The notes: generated by a model not told the origin, from the letters alone. A DNA stretch of 64,000 nt from Kiloniella laminariae (GCF_027214005.1 NZ_JAPWGY010000002.1:310001-374000); one strand, 5' to 3'. Shown: positions 9,879-20,360, counted from the first letter of the stretch. Numbers and translations: made by a program.

Positions 9879-10956
9879 CCGGAAGCCGGATCGTCTCCGG
9901 CTTGTTTCCGCTTTTTTAGCCGGCTTGTCCTCTTTCTACTCCGGGGCAATTAACGCTGAAGAGCCTGTGCCGTTAGCGCCCCTTATCAGTTTCCCTGTTG
10001 TTTGTGACACTTCCAAAGACTGCTTTATCCAGCATTACTTTGATTATGATCCCGGTCCGGAAGCCCTGGATCATACCTGTGGTATTCTGACCTATAACGG
10101 CCACCAGGGAATTGATATCAGGGTCAGTTCTCCGGAATGGATGGGAAAAGGATTTCCGGTGATTGCCGCGGCCAAGGGAAGAGTCGAACTGATCAAAGAC
10201 GGAGTGCCCGATCGGGCCTTCAGTCAGGATGAAATCCGTTCTTCTCGCGGGCTGGCCCCAAAGCCCAACAATACAGTCATTATAAATCACGGAGATGGCT
10301 GGCGCACTCATTACGGTCACATGCGCCAAGGCAGTGTAATTGTCAAAGCAGGACAGGAGGTTTCCCAGGGAGCTTTACTCGGTCTTGTTGGCCTGTCCGG
10401 GTCAACCAGCTTCCCTCACCTGCATTTTCACCTGTCCCACAAAGGTAAGATTATTGATCCTTTCACTGGCCTTACGGGCAGTGAGGGTTGTGAAGCCGCC
10501 GCTGAAGGACGTTCCTACTGGTCAGCAGACGCCAACGCCAAACTCGGCTACAAAAACGGGGGAATTTTCAAGACTGGTTTCTCAGACCACTCACCCAATA
10601 TAGAAGAGCTTGAATCCAAGGACATTGAGATCAATCAATACCCCCCCGGAACCAACGAATTCTATTTCTGGGTAAACCTCTGGGGCATCCGCAAAGGCGA
10701 TCTGGAAGAATTCAGGGTCCGTTTGCCTGATGGGGACACTTATCTAAGAAACGACAGCATCAAGAGTAACGTGGTGTTAGGCCTGCGCAGTTTTTACTAT
10801 AGCCGCAACATCCCCCTGCCCACCGGGACCTATCATATAAACTACAAACTGCGACGCCCGGGAAAGCAAGAAACTCCAGACGTCATTATCAATATTGATG
10901 ATACCATGGAAATTTTGCCACAACCCAGTATCTTCACCCGGCCACCGGACGAGTAA
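9847..10956 (+). CDS. Exported M23-family (LytM) metallopeptidase
   Basis: Probable periplasmic peptidoglycan endopeptidase or amidase activator. A signal-like hydrophobic segment lies at about residues 18-37 (LVSAFLAGLSSFYSGAINAEE). The LytM zinc motifs are present: GHQGIDIRV (His and Asp ligands), HYGHM, and HLHFHL (the HxH pair). A C-terminal all-beta extension of about 130 residues is of unknown role. It begins inside rnd with a 32-bp overlap, so the two are probably co-transcribed; a TTG at 9871 right behind a GGAGG is an alternative start but is very tightly spaced. It converges on ppk. Confidence 0.88.
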   Translation: MESLLWRILGNRKPDRLRLVSAFLAGLSSFYSGAINAEEPVPLAPLISFPVVCDTSKDCFIQHYFDYDPGPEALDHTCGILTYNGHQGIDIRVSSPEWMGKGFPVIAAAKGRVELIKDGVPDRAFSQDEIRSSRGLAPKPNNTVIINHGDGWRTHYGHMRQGSVIVKAGQEVSQGALLGLVGLSGSTSFPHLHFHLSHKGKIIDPFTGLTGSEGCEAAAEGRSYWSADANAKLGYKNGGIFKTGFSDHSPNIEELESKDIEINQYPPGTNEFYFWVNLWGIRKGDLEEFRVRLPDGDTYLRNDSIKSNVVLGLRSFYYSRNIPLPTGTYHINYKLRRPGKQETPDVIINIDDTMEILPQPSIFTRPPDE

Positions 10957-11009
10957 CTCGCCCGGAAATATCCCGGGAAAACATTACGCAAAAACAAGGT
11001 CAGCCTGTC

Positions 11010-13187
11010 TTATTTGTGTAACTTCAATTGTGGTGCCTCGGTTGTTCCCTTGATGGCGGATCCTCTACCCGAAAGAGAAGGATTGGTCATAAAGAAATTG
11101 TGAGCAGAGAAACCACCTTCAACACGTGGCTCTCTTTCATAATGACCATTCGCCTTGAGTTCCCAGGATTGCGCACTGTCGTTAAGGGTAGCAATCATAA
11201 CCTGTTCAAGAACCTGTTGATGGACTGTCGGGTTCTCGATAGGAACAAAACTCTCAACCCTCCGATCAAGGTTGCGCGGCATCCAGTCAGCTGAAGAAAT
11301 GAAAACCTTGTTTTCCCGCGACGGAACTTCATGCCCATCGCCAAAGACAACAATCCGTCCATGCTCAAGAAACCGGCCTACGACACTTTTCACCCGAATA
11401 TTTTCGGACAAACCGGGCACACCCGGGCGCAGACAACAAATACCCCGAACAACAAGCTCGATAGAAACGCCTGCCTGTGATGCCAGATAGAGGTGATCAA
11501 TAACCTGACGATCAACCAAAGCATTCATTTTTGCCCAGATCGTAGCCGGCTTTCCTTCCTTCGCCAGCTCAGTTTCCCGGTCAATATAGCTCAACAGCCT
11601 TTCCCGGAAAGTAAGGGGAGCATAGACCACTTTTTCCATCGGTCGAGGTTTGGCGTAGCCGGTAATAAAATTGAACAGTTTCGCAGTATCCCGGCACAGT
11701 GCCGGATCACAACTGAAAAAAGAAAGATCAGTATAGATCTTTGCAGTAATCGGATGATAGTTGCCCGTTCCATAATGCACATAGGAACGCAGGTTTTTAC
11801 CTTCTCGCCGCACCACCAGTGACAGCTTTGCATGGGTTTTCAGCTGAATAAAACCATAGATGACCTGCACTCCGGCCCGTTCCATGTTTCGGGCCCAGCG
11901 AATATTTCTTTCCTCATCAAAGCGCGCCTTCAGCTCAACCAGTGCTGTAACCGACTTGCCTCTTTCCGCTGCTTCGATCAGTGCCTTGACGATTGGGGAA
12001 TCCTCACTCGTCCGATAAAGCGTCTGTTTGATTGATACAACAGCAGGATCGCTGGCAGCCTGTCGGACGAACTGGACAACAACATCAAAACTTTCGTAGG
12101 GATGATGAACCAGCAGATCTTTCTCTCGAATCGCGGCAAAACAATCCCCACCAAACTCGCGGATACGTTCAGGAAAACGCGGGGTATAGGGCGGGAACAC
12201 CAGATCCGGTCGATCTTTGACAATCAGTCGCTTGGTATCTACCAGACCCAGCAGGCCCTTTAGAACAAACACCCTGTCCCGATCGACATCCAGTTCCCGG
12301 GTCACAAAAGATCTCAGGTTCTTTGACATCGCCGCATCAATCGAAAGGCGAATACAACTCCCTCTCCTGCGGCGTTTCAAAGCACTTTCAAAAACCCGCA
12401 CAAGATCTTCGGCTTCTTCCTCTACTTCAATATCGCTATCACGTAACAAACGAAAATGCCCGACGCTCTTCACCTCAAATCCTGGAAAGAGATAGGAAAG
12501 ATGCAGACGGATAATTTGCTCTAACCGGATAAAGCGATGGTGATCTCCCGGCAGACGAACGAATCGGTCCAGCTGTGAGGGCATCGGGATCAGACCATTG
12601 ATAAATTTATCTTCTTCCTCGTCTTCCAGCTCCAGGACCATGCAAAATCCCAGATTGGGAATAAAGGGGAAAGGGTGAGCCGGATCGATGGCAATCGGGG
12701 TCAATATCGGGAAGACTTGATCTTGAAAATATTTATCCAGCCAGTGTAAATCAGCGGCATCAAGCTCTGTGGTTTTTACCAGATCAAAATTTGCGCCGCG
12801 CAATTCCCTGCTGAGAGCCGACCAGATTTCCTGCTGCCTATGCATCAGCTTTGCTGCCCGCTCATCAATCGCTTTCAACTGGCGCTGTGGGGTCAGACCA
12901 TCCTGGCTGTGGGTATTTACATTCGCCTGTACCTGGCCCAGAAGGCCAGCAACGCGAACCATATAAAACTCATCAAGGTTGCCAGAAGAAATTGACAAAA
13001 AACGCAACCGTTCGAGGAGAGGATGCGAAGGGTTACTTGCCTCCTGCAAAACCCGTTCGTTAAAGGCTATCCAGGAAAGTTCGCGATTTATGAAGCGTTT
13101 GGGAGAATCTGCCGCAATCGACAGAACACAGTTCTTGTTTTCTGCGGTATTCTCTTTAGATGTTTCCTGAGCAACCTTGACGGGCAT
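11010..13187 (-). CDS. ppk1: Polyphosphate kinase 1
   Basis: Reversibly polymerises the gamma-phosphate of ATP into polyphosphate. The start is the ATG at 13187 ([13 protein letters not shown]), preceded by a GGAGA site; 725 residues. Landmarks are [34 protein letters not shown], the phosphohistidine region [20 protein letters not shown], and the second catalytic histidine in [11 protein letters not shown]. In many relatives ppx lies beside ppk; here no ppx is seen and a SixA-type phosphatase gene is divergent from it. Confidence 0.95.
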   Translation of the reverse strand: MPVKVAQETSKENTAENKNCVLSIAADSPKRFINRELSWIAFNERVLQEASNPSHPLLERLRFLSISSGNLDEFYMVRVAGLLGQVQANVNTHSQDGLTPQRQLKAIDERAAKLMHRQQEIWSALSRELRGANFDLVKTTELDAADLHWLDKYFQDQVFPILTPIAIDPAHPFPFIPNLGFCMVLELEDEEEDKFINGLIPMPSQLDRFVRLPGDHHRFIRLEQIIRLHLSYLFPGFEVKSVGHFRLLRDSDIEVEEEAEDLVRVFESALKRRRRGSCIRLSIDAAMSKNLRSFVTRELDVDRDRVFVLKGLLGLVDTKRLIVKDRPDLVFPPYTPRFPERIREFGGDCFAAIREKDLLVHHPYESFDVVVQFVRQAASDPAVVSIKQTLYRTSEDSPIVKALIEAAERGKSVTALVELKARFDEERNIRWARNMERAGVQVIYGFIQLKTHAKLSLVVRREGKNLRSYVHYGTGNYHPITAKIYTDLSFFSCDPALCRDTAKLFNFITGYAKPRPMEKVVYAPLTFRERLLSYIDRETELAKEGKPATIWAKMNALVDRQVIDHLYLASQAGVSIELVVRGICCLRPGVPGLSENIRVKSVVGRFLEHGRIVVFGDGHEVPSRENKVFISSADWMPRNLDRRVESFVPIENPTVHQQVLEQVMIATLNDSAQSWELKANGHYEREPRVEGGFSAHNFFMTNPSLSGRGSAIKGTTEAPQLKLHK

Positions 13188-13326
13188 TAATTTCTCCGCT
13201 TGATGTTTAATCAGATCGCAACTGCAATATATCAAACTCTGCAGGTTGCGGGTTAGCAGTACAGTATAGAGTATGCTTCACAGAAGACTAGAAACTTAAT
13301 AATCTTGCCACTGATATGATGAAAAA

Positions 13327-13842
13327 ATGAAAAAGATTTTTATTGCCCGCCATGCTTCAACCCGTTCTGCTCTACGGGGACAGGAAGACATTGACCGGGA
13401 ACTCACCCGAAAAGGCGAAACTGAGGCTGGGTGGCTGGGACATCACCTCCAGGCACACAATGACCTTCCCGCGCTGATTTTGACCTCGACAGCAAACCGT
13501 GCCAAAGAAACGGCGATTCTCGCCCGGGAGGCCCTTATGCCGGAACTCCCCATTCAGACAGATGCTCAGCTCTATCTTGCTCCGGCTGCAAAAATTTTCA
13601 AAATATTGCATTCTCTGCCGGAAGACATCAATTCCGTCCTGCTTGTGGGACATAATCCGGGATTGAGTGATTTTCTTATCAAGGCAACAGACCAGTCTGG
13701 CTTAAATACCGAAACCCGCAACCGACTTTACCGGGGCCTTTCTCCAGCCACTCTGGCCAGGCTCACAAGTACGGCAAGGGAATGGAAAGATGTTCTGAAA
13801 GATAATACCCGGCTAGACCAGCTTTCCTATCCTGGTGAGTAA
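13327..13842 (+). CDS. SixA-type histidine phosphatase family protein
   Basis: 171-residue branch-1 histidine phosphatase. The catalytic motif near the N terminus reads ARHASTR (RHA form, as in SixA rather than RHG of phosphoglycerate mutases), with a second histidine in LVGHNPGLSDFL. SixA removes phosphate from phosphohistidine in some phosphotransfer proteins; the true substrate here is unknown. It is divergent from ppk1 and converges on hdaA. The position beside ppk recurs in alphaproteobacteria and hints at a link with phosphate or signalling metabolism. Confidence 0.85.
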   Translation: MKKIFIARHASTRSALRGQEDIDRELTRKGETEAGWLGHHLQAHNDLPALILTSTANRAKETAILAREALMPELPIQTDAQLYLAPAAKIFKILHSLPEDINSVLLVGHNPGLSDFLIKATDQSGLNTETRNRLYRGLSPATLARLTSTAREWKDVLKDNTRLDQLSYPGE

Positions 13843-13889
13843 TTCATCCTTGTTAATACAAGAGATCCTGCCGATTACATCAACAAGAA

Positions 13890-14579
13890 TCATGCCCGGG
13901 TTTCCTTTTCCAAAACACCGCGGATAAATGGAATGGTAATTTCCCGTTGGGAGGCCAGCGACGCCTGATCCAGCGTCGAGACAATCTGTCGAGCAGCTTC
14001 GAATGAACGATCAAGCCGCAGCACCAAAAATCTGAGAACTTCCTTGCTGATCGTCAACTGGCGATCATAGAAAAGCTTTACCAGCAAAGCTTCAAACAGA
14101 AAATCATCCGGTAACCCCAAGGCAAAAGCAGGAACGGCCGCAAGCCGCGATGCCAGATCGGGCAGATCTACGGCCCAACGCGCTGGTGCTTCCTGCCCGG
14201 TAAAGAGCAGATAGCCCTTCTCTTCTCTGACATAATTATAAAGATGGAATAGACGACGCTGTAATTCGGACGATTTTGTCAGGGCAGGTACAATATCATC
14301 AACAACACAGTTGCGTTGCCCCGCCAAAAGAACATCGGCATCCATTTCAGCGAGTCCCTCTGCCGTGACAAGGACCGCTGCGCTATCTGCGCGCCACACC
14401 TGGGCAAGATGCGTTTTACCACAGCCAGATGGCCCGTAGAAACCAAGGGTATGTCCTGGCCAGTCCGGCCAGCGGTCAATCCACGCAACAGCCAGCTCAT
14501 TGCAAGGTGCAATAAGGAAATCCTCTCGCCCCAATGCAGGACGGTGACCAAGGTCAAGGGGCAGTTGTGAACTATCCAT
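13890..14579 (-). CDS. hdaA: DnaA-related regulatory ATPase HdaA
   Basis: Homologue of Hda: with the sliding clamp it triggers hydrolysis of DnaA-bound ATP to stop re-initiation. The N terminus carries the clamp-binding motif QLPLDL (residues 5-10). The AAA+ part has Walker A GPSGCGKTH and an acidic Walker B-like VVDDI. It has 229 residues and lacks the DnaA DNA-binding domain. The downstream permease-hdaA order, 34 bp apart on one strand, is common in this class. Confidence 0.9.
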   Translation of the reverse strand: MDSSQLPLDLGHRPALGREDFLIAPCNELAVAWIDRWPDWPGHTLGFYGPSGCGKTHLAQVWRADSAAVLVTAEGLAEMDADVLLAGQRNCVVDDIVPALTKSSELQRRLFHLYNYVREEKGYLLFTGQEAPARWAVDLPDLASRLAAVPAFALGLPDDFLFEALLVKLFYDRQLTISKEVLRFLVLRLDRSFEAARQIVSTLDQASLASQREITIPFIRGVLEKETRA

Positions 14580-14613
14580 TACGAACAGAATCTTCGGTTT
14601 TTGTTACAGGGTA

Positions 14614-15729
14614 TCAGGCGTTCTCTGATGTTTCGGACTTGTCCGAGGTCTCATTCGGTATCGCCGCGGGACGATTGATACCATAATAATACGTGCTGTC
14701 CATATACTGACTGAGGGCAAAACGGACACCAACACCGATAACCGCGGCTACTGGAACCGCCAGGAGAATACCCACAAACCCGAACAACGCCCCGCCAGCC
14801 AGCAGCCCAAAAATGACCCAGACCGGATGCAGACCAACCTTTTCGCCAACAAGTTTCGGCGTAAGGACATTCCCTTCAAGAAATTGTCCGGCAAAAAAGA
14901 CAACAGCGACAATGATGACCGGCGTCCAGCTGTCAAACTGGAAAAAGGCCAGCCCGACCGAAAGAACCAGCCCGATACCGGCCCCCACAAAAGGAATAAA
15001 AGACAGAAGCCCTGCAATCATCCCCAACACCAGTCCAAACTTCAACCCGGACAAGCTCAGACCAAGGGCATAGAAGATCCCCAGAATGAGACACACCGTG
15101 CCCTGCCCACGGATAAACCCGGCCAGAGTTGTATCCACCTGCCCAGCCAGCTTGCGAATAACCTCCAGATTTGCTCGCGGAAGATACCCGTCAATCTGGT
15201 CAACGATCCGGTCCCAGTCCCGCAACAGGTAAAACGTGACGACAGGCGTAATCACCAGAAGAGACATCAGGTTGGCAAAGGCCACACCGCCATCAAGCAG
15301 CCCTGCTGCCAGGCTGGAAAGCCACTTGGCGCTGGATTTCAGGCCATCACCAAAAATAGCCTCAAGCTTGGCCATATTTACGGGGTCAACTCTGGCTTCA
15401 ATGATCAACAGAAACTTGTCAAGCTGTCCCCTCGCCGCTTCCAGCAAACCTGGCAGACTATGCAGAAGGTCAGCAATTTGCCCCACGATGACCGGTACCA
15501 GAAGAACCAGGGCAAGAAAAACCACCATAAGAAATGTAAAGGTGACGACAACCGTTGCCAACGTCCGGGATAACCCCACCTTTTCAAGACGGTCGCACAG
15601 AGGATCAAGAAAATAGGCCACGGCCATCCCGGCAACGAAAGGCAGAAGAACTGAACGCAGGAAATACACTGATATCAAAAAGATAATCAGTCCGATCACC
15701 CAGAACCGTATTTGTTTTCCAGCAGTCAT
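14614..15729 (-). CDS. AI-2E family transporter (PerM-like permease)
   Basis: 371-residue inner-membrane protein with about eight hydrophobic segments, starting with one at residues 8-40. The family pattern is seen in GFIRGQGTVCLILGIFYALGL and PKLVGEKVGLHPVWVIFGLLAGG. Members include the proposed autoinducer-2 exporter TqsA and Na+/H+ antiporters, so the substrate cannot be assigned. It sits upstream of hdaA in the same transcript and downstream of the DUF2066 gene. Confidence 0.88.
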   Translation of the reverse strand: MTAGKQIRFWVIGLIIFLISVYFLRSVLLPFVAGMAVAYFLDPLCDRLEKVGLSRTLATVVVTFTFLMVVFLALVLLVPVIVGQIADLLHSLPGLLEAARGQLDKFLLIIEARVDPVNMAKLEAIFGDGLKSSAKWLSSLAAGLLDGGVAFANLMSLLVITPVVTFYLLRDWDRIVDQIDGYLPRANLEVIRKLAGQVDTTLAGFIRGQGTVCLILGIFYALGLSLSGLKFGLVLGMIAGLLSFIPFVGAGIGLVLSVGLAFFQFDSWTPVIIVAVVFFAGQFLEGNVLTPKLVGEKVGLHPVWVIFGLLAGGALFGFVGILLAVPVAAVIGVGVRFALSQYMDSTYYYGINRPAAIPNETSDKSETSENA

Positions 15730-15829
15730 TTCTTCCCCCTCGAAGCAACCTCAGATCACATTTTCAGATCACAACAAGGTCTTTTATTGTCAGAATATCC
15801 CTGATTTCTATAGCACCAGATTGCTACAG

Positions 15830-17050
15830 CTACTGGGCATTTTCCAGGTTGATTTCCGAATCCGGCACAACAATTTCATCGATAACAGCTTCATTTTGTG
15901 CAGGCACTGATGTCCCCGGCCCCGGCAAGGAAAGCGTCTGGCTTGAAGCAGGTTTATTGAGCAAGCGAAGTTCCCACAAGCTCTGGGCGTTAAGCAACAA
16001 GGCGAGATCCTTTTGGGCCAGCGCCAGTGTCAGCTGTCGTTCATCCCCCACAAAATAGACATCCAGATTAACCATATCGCGTTTTAGTGTTCGGGTATTC
16101 ATGCGATTGATCGCGGGGATATCCTGCAGGCGATTATTGATCAGTACCCAGTCCTGAAGACCATCGATGGGAATCTGGACCAGTATCCAGCGTTCAACAC
16201 CGAACTGCAGCAGGTTTTCCTGCTTCCAGTCCTGTTGCAACATACGATCCAGCGATTGAGCTGCTCTTTGAAGCATCTGCCCGGTCGTCTCATTTTCAGA
16301 ACGTTTGACATCAAGACGATAGGTTCGTCCTTCGCCAAATTGTCCAACCCTTACAGCAGATACCTTGGCGCTGTTTCCATCCTCGGACAGATCCGCAACA
16401 GAAATAAAGACATCACTGCTTCCATAGCGTGCAGACAGTTCCCACAGACCAGGCTGCCCCTTCAGAGCTCCCTTGGCATCAACGAAGGAAATATCTTCCA
16501 GATCCCCCAGCGGAAGCGTCAAAGGCACCAACCCGTTTGAGTCCTCCAGCCCTGACCAGGCCAAGCGCCAGTCGTTCCTGTCCCCCCACAAGAGGGATTC
16601 TCCACCCCTGTTCTGGATTGGCAACACCAGAACAGGCTTGCTGATTGTCTCGGCCAAAGCCGCCCCGGTATTGCGCAAAAGTGTCCGAGTCTGCGATTCT
16701 TTAAACCGCACTGTCATTTTTGCGATATATCTGACTGCAGAAGAACGCTCTTCACTCAGGGAGATATCCAGCACATACCCAAGGGCATCTTTCGAGCTTA
16801 ACCGCGGCACCTTGCCAAGATCAGATTGAGGAACCAGACGCTCCACTAAAATCTGAAAAGCCTTTTCATAACCCTGACTTAAAGCCTCAGCCTTGGCATC
16901 GCTAGCGGATTTGGCGGTGGCATCAACAGTTATGTTCCGGACAGTATAGACCTCTGGAACAGCCTGGGCTGCTCCAGCAAAAAGCCCGCTGGTGAGGACG
17001 AAAAATGAAACTAGAATACCTACTGTGTAGAAAAAGCGGCGAAACCGCAT
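15830..17050 (-). CDS. DUF2066-family exported protein
   Basis: 406-residue protein with a clear signal peptide (MRFRRFFYTVGILVSFFVLT... cut near AQAVPEVY). The N-terminal third matches the DUF2066 pattern (YTVRNITVDATAKSASDAKAEALSQGYEKAF). The C-terminal part ends acidic and proline-rich. Function unknown; the family is typically found next to the permease-hdaA pair and purM in alphaproteobacteria, as here. Confidence 0.82.
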   Translation of the reverse strand: MRFRRFFYTVGILVSFFVLTSGLFAGAAQAVPEVYTVRNITVDATAKSASDAKAEALSQGYEKAFQILVERLVPQSDLGKVPRLSSKDALGYVLDISLSEERSSAVRYIAKMTVRFKESQTRTLLRNTGAALAETISKPVLVLPIQNRGGESLLWGDRNDWRLAWSGLEDSNGLVPLTLPLGDLEDISFVDAKGALKGQPGLWELSARYGSSDVFISVADLSEDGNSAKVSAVRVGQFGEGRTYRLDVKRSENETTGQMLQRAAQSLDRMLQQDWKQENLLQFGVERWILVQIPIDGLQDWVLINNRLQDIPAINRMNTRTLKRDMVNLDVYFVGDERQLTLALAQKDLALLLNAQSLWELRLLNKPASSQTLSLPGPGTSVPAQNEAVIDEIVVPDSEINLENAQ

Positions 17051-17119
17051 TGCAAACCATCCCGGATAAAGTATCTTCCCAATTTATGAAGCCTGTCGCA
17101 ACTGCGCCAGATGACGTCC

Positions 17120-17202
17120 GGACCTGATACTAATCCCGAACCATGCCCTTTTAAAGGCTCGGGACCCGAAAGCCCTGTATGATCGGGATTACTATCAGGT
17201 TC
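17120..17202. repeat. Long inverted repeat in the purM leader region
   Basis: Left arm 17120-17139 (GGACCTGATACTAATCCCGA) pairs with 17183-17202 over 20 positions with a single mismatch and one G-U pair, around a 43-nt centre that can form a smaller GC-rich hairpin. A second short hairpin, GAGTA-N6-TACTC at 17211-17226, follows directly before the ribosome-binding site. It lies between divergent DUF2066 and purM and could be a structured purM leader or a small palindromic element. Confidence 0.6.
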
Positions 17203-17275
17203 AGACACTTGAGTACATTAATACTCGAAGTTACAGGAGGATGCCATAAGTACCGTCCCTAATAAGCCGGGATCA

Positions 17276-18346
17276 TTGAGCTACAAGGATGCCGGTGTTG
17301 ATATTGACGCCGGAAATGCTCTGGTCGAGGCCATTAAACCCTTGGCGAAATCCACGAATCGCCCCGGCACCATGTCTGGTCTTGGCGGATTTGGCGCTTT
17401 CTTTGACCCCCGTGCAGCAGGATTTACCGACCCCTTGCTCATCGCCTGTAATGATGGTGTCGGCACCAAGTTGAAAGTCGCAATCGACGCCAACAAACAC
17501 GATACCGTCGGCATCGACCTGGTTGCCATGTGTGTCAACGACCTGGTTGTACAAGGCGGAGAACCCCTGTTTTTCCTCGACTATTACGCCACGGGCAAAC
17601 TGTCCGTCGCCGCGGGCCGTGATATCATCGCCGGTATTGCCGAGGGTTGTGTCCAGTCCTCCTGCGCGCTGATTGGCGGCGAAACCGCTGAAATGCCGGG
17701 GATGTACAGTAACGACGATTACGACCTCGCAGGATTTTCCGTCGGCGCGGTTGAACGCGGCGAAGCCCTCACCGGTGATCTGGTAAAAAATGGCGATGTC
17801 GTTCTCGGCCTCGCTTCCAGCGGCCCCCATTCCAATGGCTATTCCCTGATCAGAAAGATCGTGGAACGCTCCGGTCTGGCTTACAGTGATACGGCACCCT
17901 TTCAGCCTGATGCAACTTTGGGCGAAGCCCTTCTTGTTCCGACAAAAATCTATGTCAAAAGCTGCCTCGCAGCCATCCGGGCCTTCGGTACCAAGGGTGA
18001 CGGCGTCAAGGCTCTGGCACATATCACCGGAGGAGGTTTTATCGAAAACCTTCCACGTGTTCTCCCCGAGGGTCTGGGGGTGACCATCAATGGTATCAAC
18101 TGGCCTGTGCCAAAGGTTTTCCAGTGGCTTGCCCAGGAAGGCAACATTGCGCCTCTGGAAATGATGCGTACCTTCAACTGCGGGATTGGCATGGCGGTGG
18201 TCGTTGCCCCAGACAAGGTAGAAGCCGTGACAGGCATTCTCGAAGCAGAAGGTGAAACAGTGGTTTCTCTTGGCACGATCGAGACACGTTCAAAAGGTCA
18301 GCAATCCGTTCAGATCGAAAGGCTCGCAGAAACGTGGCCCGCTTAA
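17276..18346 (+). CDS. purM: Phosphoribosylformylglycinamidine cyclo-ligase (AIR synthetase)
   Basis: Fifth step of purine synthesis: closes the imidazole ring of FGAM using ATP. Family blocks are plain: [52 protein letters not shown] and [16 protein letters not shown]. The coordinates use the first conventional start, TTG at 17276. In-frame codons upstream read (ATA)[14 protein letters not shown], and an AGGAGG site at 17235-17240 is ideally spaced for that ATA at 17246, so translation may begin there. An ATG at 17241 is out of frame and meets a stop after two codons. purN follows with a 13-bp overlap. Confidence 0.93.
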   Translation: MSYKDAGVDIDAGNALVEAIKPLAKSTNRPGTMSGLGGFGAFFDPRAAGFTDPLLIACNDGVGTKLKVAIDANKHDTVGIDLVAMCVNDLVVQGGEPLFFLDYYATGKLSVAAGRDIIAGIAEGCVQSSCALIGGETAEMPGMYSNDDYDLAGFSVGAVERGEALTGDLVKNGDVVLGLASSGPHSNGYSLIRKIVERSGLAYSDTAPFQPDATLGEALLVPTKIYVKSCLAAIRAFGTKGDGVKALAHITGGGFIENLPRVLPEGLGVTINGINWPVPKVFQWLAQEGNIAPLEMMRTFNCGIGMAVVVAPDKVEAVTGILEAEGETVVSLGTIETRSKGQQSVQIERLAETWPA

Positions 18347-18978
18347 AGGTTGGCGTTCTGATTTCCGGGCGGGGCAGTAATCTTCAGGCGTTGCTCGATG
18401 CAGCGTCTGATTCTGCCTTCCCCGCAGAAATTGTGCTTGTTCTCTCCAACGTTCCCGGTGCTGCCGGTTTAGAGCGGGCAGAAAATGCCGGAGTTCCCAC
18501 TGCCACAATCAACCACCGGGATTTTCAAGGCCGCCAAAGCTTTGACCGGGCGGTTACCTCTGCGCTGGAGGCTGCCGGGGTTGAGTTCGTCTGCCTCGCA
18601 GGTTTTATGCGCCTTGTGACCCAGGAATTTGTCGAGCACTGGCACAACCGAATGATCAATATCCACCCTGCCCTCCTGCCGCTGTTTCCGGGCCTTGATA
18701 CCCACCAACGTGCGCTGGATGAAGGCTGTAAACTCCACGGTTGCACCGTGCACTTCGTCCGCCATGAAATGGACAGTGGCCCGATTGTCGGTCAAGCTGC
18801 TGTGCCTGTGCTGCCGGGCGATACCGAAAGCTCCCTCGCACAGCGTGTCCTTCTGGCCGAACACCGCCTCTATCCGGAATGCCTGCGCCTTATTGCCTCT
18901 GGTGAAGCCTCAATCAAGGGAGATGTCTTTACGCTCCCGGCAACACCCCCGGAAACACTGCTGATCAGCAATCCGTAG
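18334..18978 (+). CDS. purN: Phosphoribosylglycinamide formyltransferase (PurN)
   Basis: Folate-dependent GAR transformylase, third step of purine synthesis. It starts at a GTG inside the end of purM (13-bp overlap). Motifs: [16 protein letters not shown] (phosphate binding), AGFMRLV, and the catalytic [12 protein letters not shown] with Asn and His followed by the Asp in [11 protein letters not shown]. 214 residues, normal length. Translationally coupled to purM. Confidence 0.94.
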   Translation: MARLKVGVLISGRGSNLQALLDAASDSAFPAEIVLVLSNVPGAAGLERAENAGVPTATINHRDFQGRQSFDRAVTSALEAAGVEFVCLAGFMRLVTQEFVEHWHNRMINIHPALLPLFPGLDTHQRALDEGCKLHGCTVHFVRHEMDSGPIVGQAAVPVLPGDTESSLAQRVLLAEHRLYPECLRLIASGEASIKGDVFTLPATPPETLLISNP

Positions 18979-19029
18979 GTTTTATCCAGAAGACAATTCA
19001 TTTGGGCTGTTTTCTGGATTTTCATCCCA

Positions 19030-20073
19030 TCAGAATCTATCAATCACCACAACGCCCTGTGGGGATCTATGCGACATATCCATCAGGATCTGTGCGCCAT
19101 CTTCCAGTGACACTGTCCGATCGATAAGCTTCTCCGGTTGCAGTTGGCCTTTGATCACCATCTCCAGCATCTGGCCGTATTTATGACCCTGCATGCCATG
19201 ACTGCCATAAATATCCAGCTCCCGGCCAATCACCAGGTTCATCGGGATTTTCATGTCCTTGTGATCTCCTGCGGCCAGGCCGATCTGGACATGTCGTCCC
19301 CGTTTGGCAAGGCAGGCAATAGAATTATAAGCCGTGACCGGCGATCCAAGCGCATCGATGGATATCCCGGCACCTCCCGCGGTTATCTCGATAATCGCGG
19401 CGATGACACTTTCCGCTTCAGTGGCATTCACGATATGGTCCGCCCCCAGTTCCCGGGCCTGGTGCAGGCTAGCGCTATTGATATCCACAGCGACAACACG
19501 CGCCCCAAAAGCCTTGGCAATCATCACAGCACTTAAGCCAACGCCACCACAGCCATGGATCGCAACCCACTGTTCCGGCGCGACACCACCCCGGTTCACC
19601 ACGCCACGAAAAGCTGTCATAAACCTGCAGCCCAGGCTGGCAGCGACTACGTGGTTCAGTTGTTCAGGCAAGCGCACCAGATTGACATCGGCATAGTCCA
19701 CCGCCAGATACTGGGCAAAAGCCCCCCAGGCAGTAAAACCCGGCTGGAAGTCATTATCGCAGATATGCTCATTGCCCAGCTGACAACTTGGGCAGGCTCC
19801 ACAACCACAGCTGAATGGCACGATCACCTCGTCCCCTTTGCGCCAGCGGGTAACATTCTGGCCAACCTCGACAATCGTCCCCGAACACTCATGGCCCGGC
19901 ACATGGGGGAAAGTCTGTATCGCATTGTCATGCCCCACCCAGCCATGCCAGTCACTGCGGCAGACACCATTCGCCTTGACTTCGATCACCACCCCGCCAG
20001 CCGAAACTTGCGGATCAGGCAGATCACCAACCCTGATATCCCCATTGAATTTCTCATAAAAAGCTGCGCGCAT
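19030..20073 (-). CDS. Zinc-dependent alcohol dehydrogenase (MDR family)
   Basis: NAD(P)-dependent medium-chain dehydrogenase of about 347 residues; ATG at 20073 (MRAAFYEKFNGDIRVGDLPD) chosen over a GTG at 20085. Catalytic zinc ligands: Cys in NGVCRSDWHGW and the GHECSG motif. Structural zinc: the four cysteines of CGCGACPSCQLGNEHIC. Cofactor-binding Rossmann glycines: HGCGGVGLSAV. An acidic residue after the second strand (VVAVDI) favours NAD+. The substrate is not predictable; it stands alone, converging on purN. Confidence 0.88.
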   Translation of the reverse strand: MRAAFYEKFNGDIRVGDLPDPQVSAGGVVIEVKANGVCRSDWHGWVGHDNAIQTFPHVPGHECSGTIVEVGQNVTRWRKGDEVIVPFSCGCGACPSCQLGNEHICDNDFQPGFTAWGAFAQYLAVDYADVNLVRLPEQLNHVVAASLGCRFMTAFRGVVNRGGVAPEQWVAIHGCGGVGLSAVMIAKAFGARVVAVDINSASLHQARELGADHIVNATEAESVIAAIIEITAGGAGISIDALGSPVTAYNSIACLAKRGRHVQIGLAAGDHKDMKIPMNLVIGRELDIYGSHGMQGHKYGQMLEMVIKGQLQPEKLIDRTVSLEDGAQILMDMSHRSPQGVVVIDRF

Positions 20074-20268
20074 GGCCTGGATCACCTCGAACTCTGGTTT
20101 CTCGACAAAGAATGGAACCTTATAAGATCCTATTCAGAAAACCCGGATTTTGAAAAGAATTCTGACTGCACGAACTTTACCTGCAGGCCCTCTTCAGGAA
20201 AAACAGGTGAAGCTTTGCCATCTAGACAGCAACAAAACGGTCCAGACAAAGCCTCTCCCCGGAAAAGC

Positions 20269-20297
20269 TTGAAAAAACACCTTCTCCCCAGTAAAGT
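20269..20297 (+). promoter_or_regulatory. Sigma-70-type promoter for cytochrome oxidase subunit IV gene
   Basis: TTGAAA, 17-bp spacer, TAAAGT, ending 63 bp before the start codon of the small gene at 20361. Both hexamers match the consensus at most positions and the spacing is ideal. Seen by eye only. Confidence 0.5.
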
Positions 20298-20360
20298 CCC
20301 TGCGAGTAATTGGCCAAGGCCAAAGGTATCAACGATCATGGGTTAGAGGAATTCATTACC

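Noticed and set aside
19555-20346. 263-codon plus-strand ORF opposite the alcohol dehydrogenase
   Set aside because: Antisense to a clear zinc dehydrogenase; the part beyond it is not protein-like and contains the oxidase subunit promoter.
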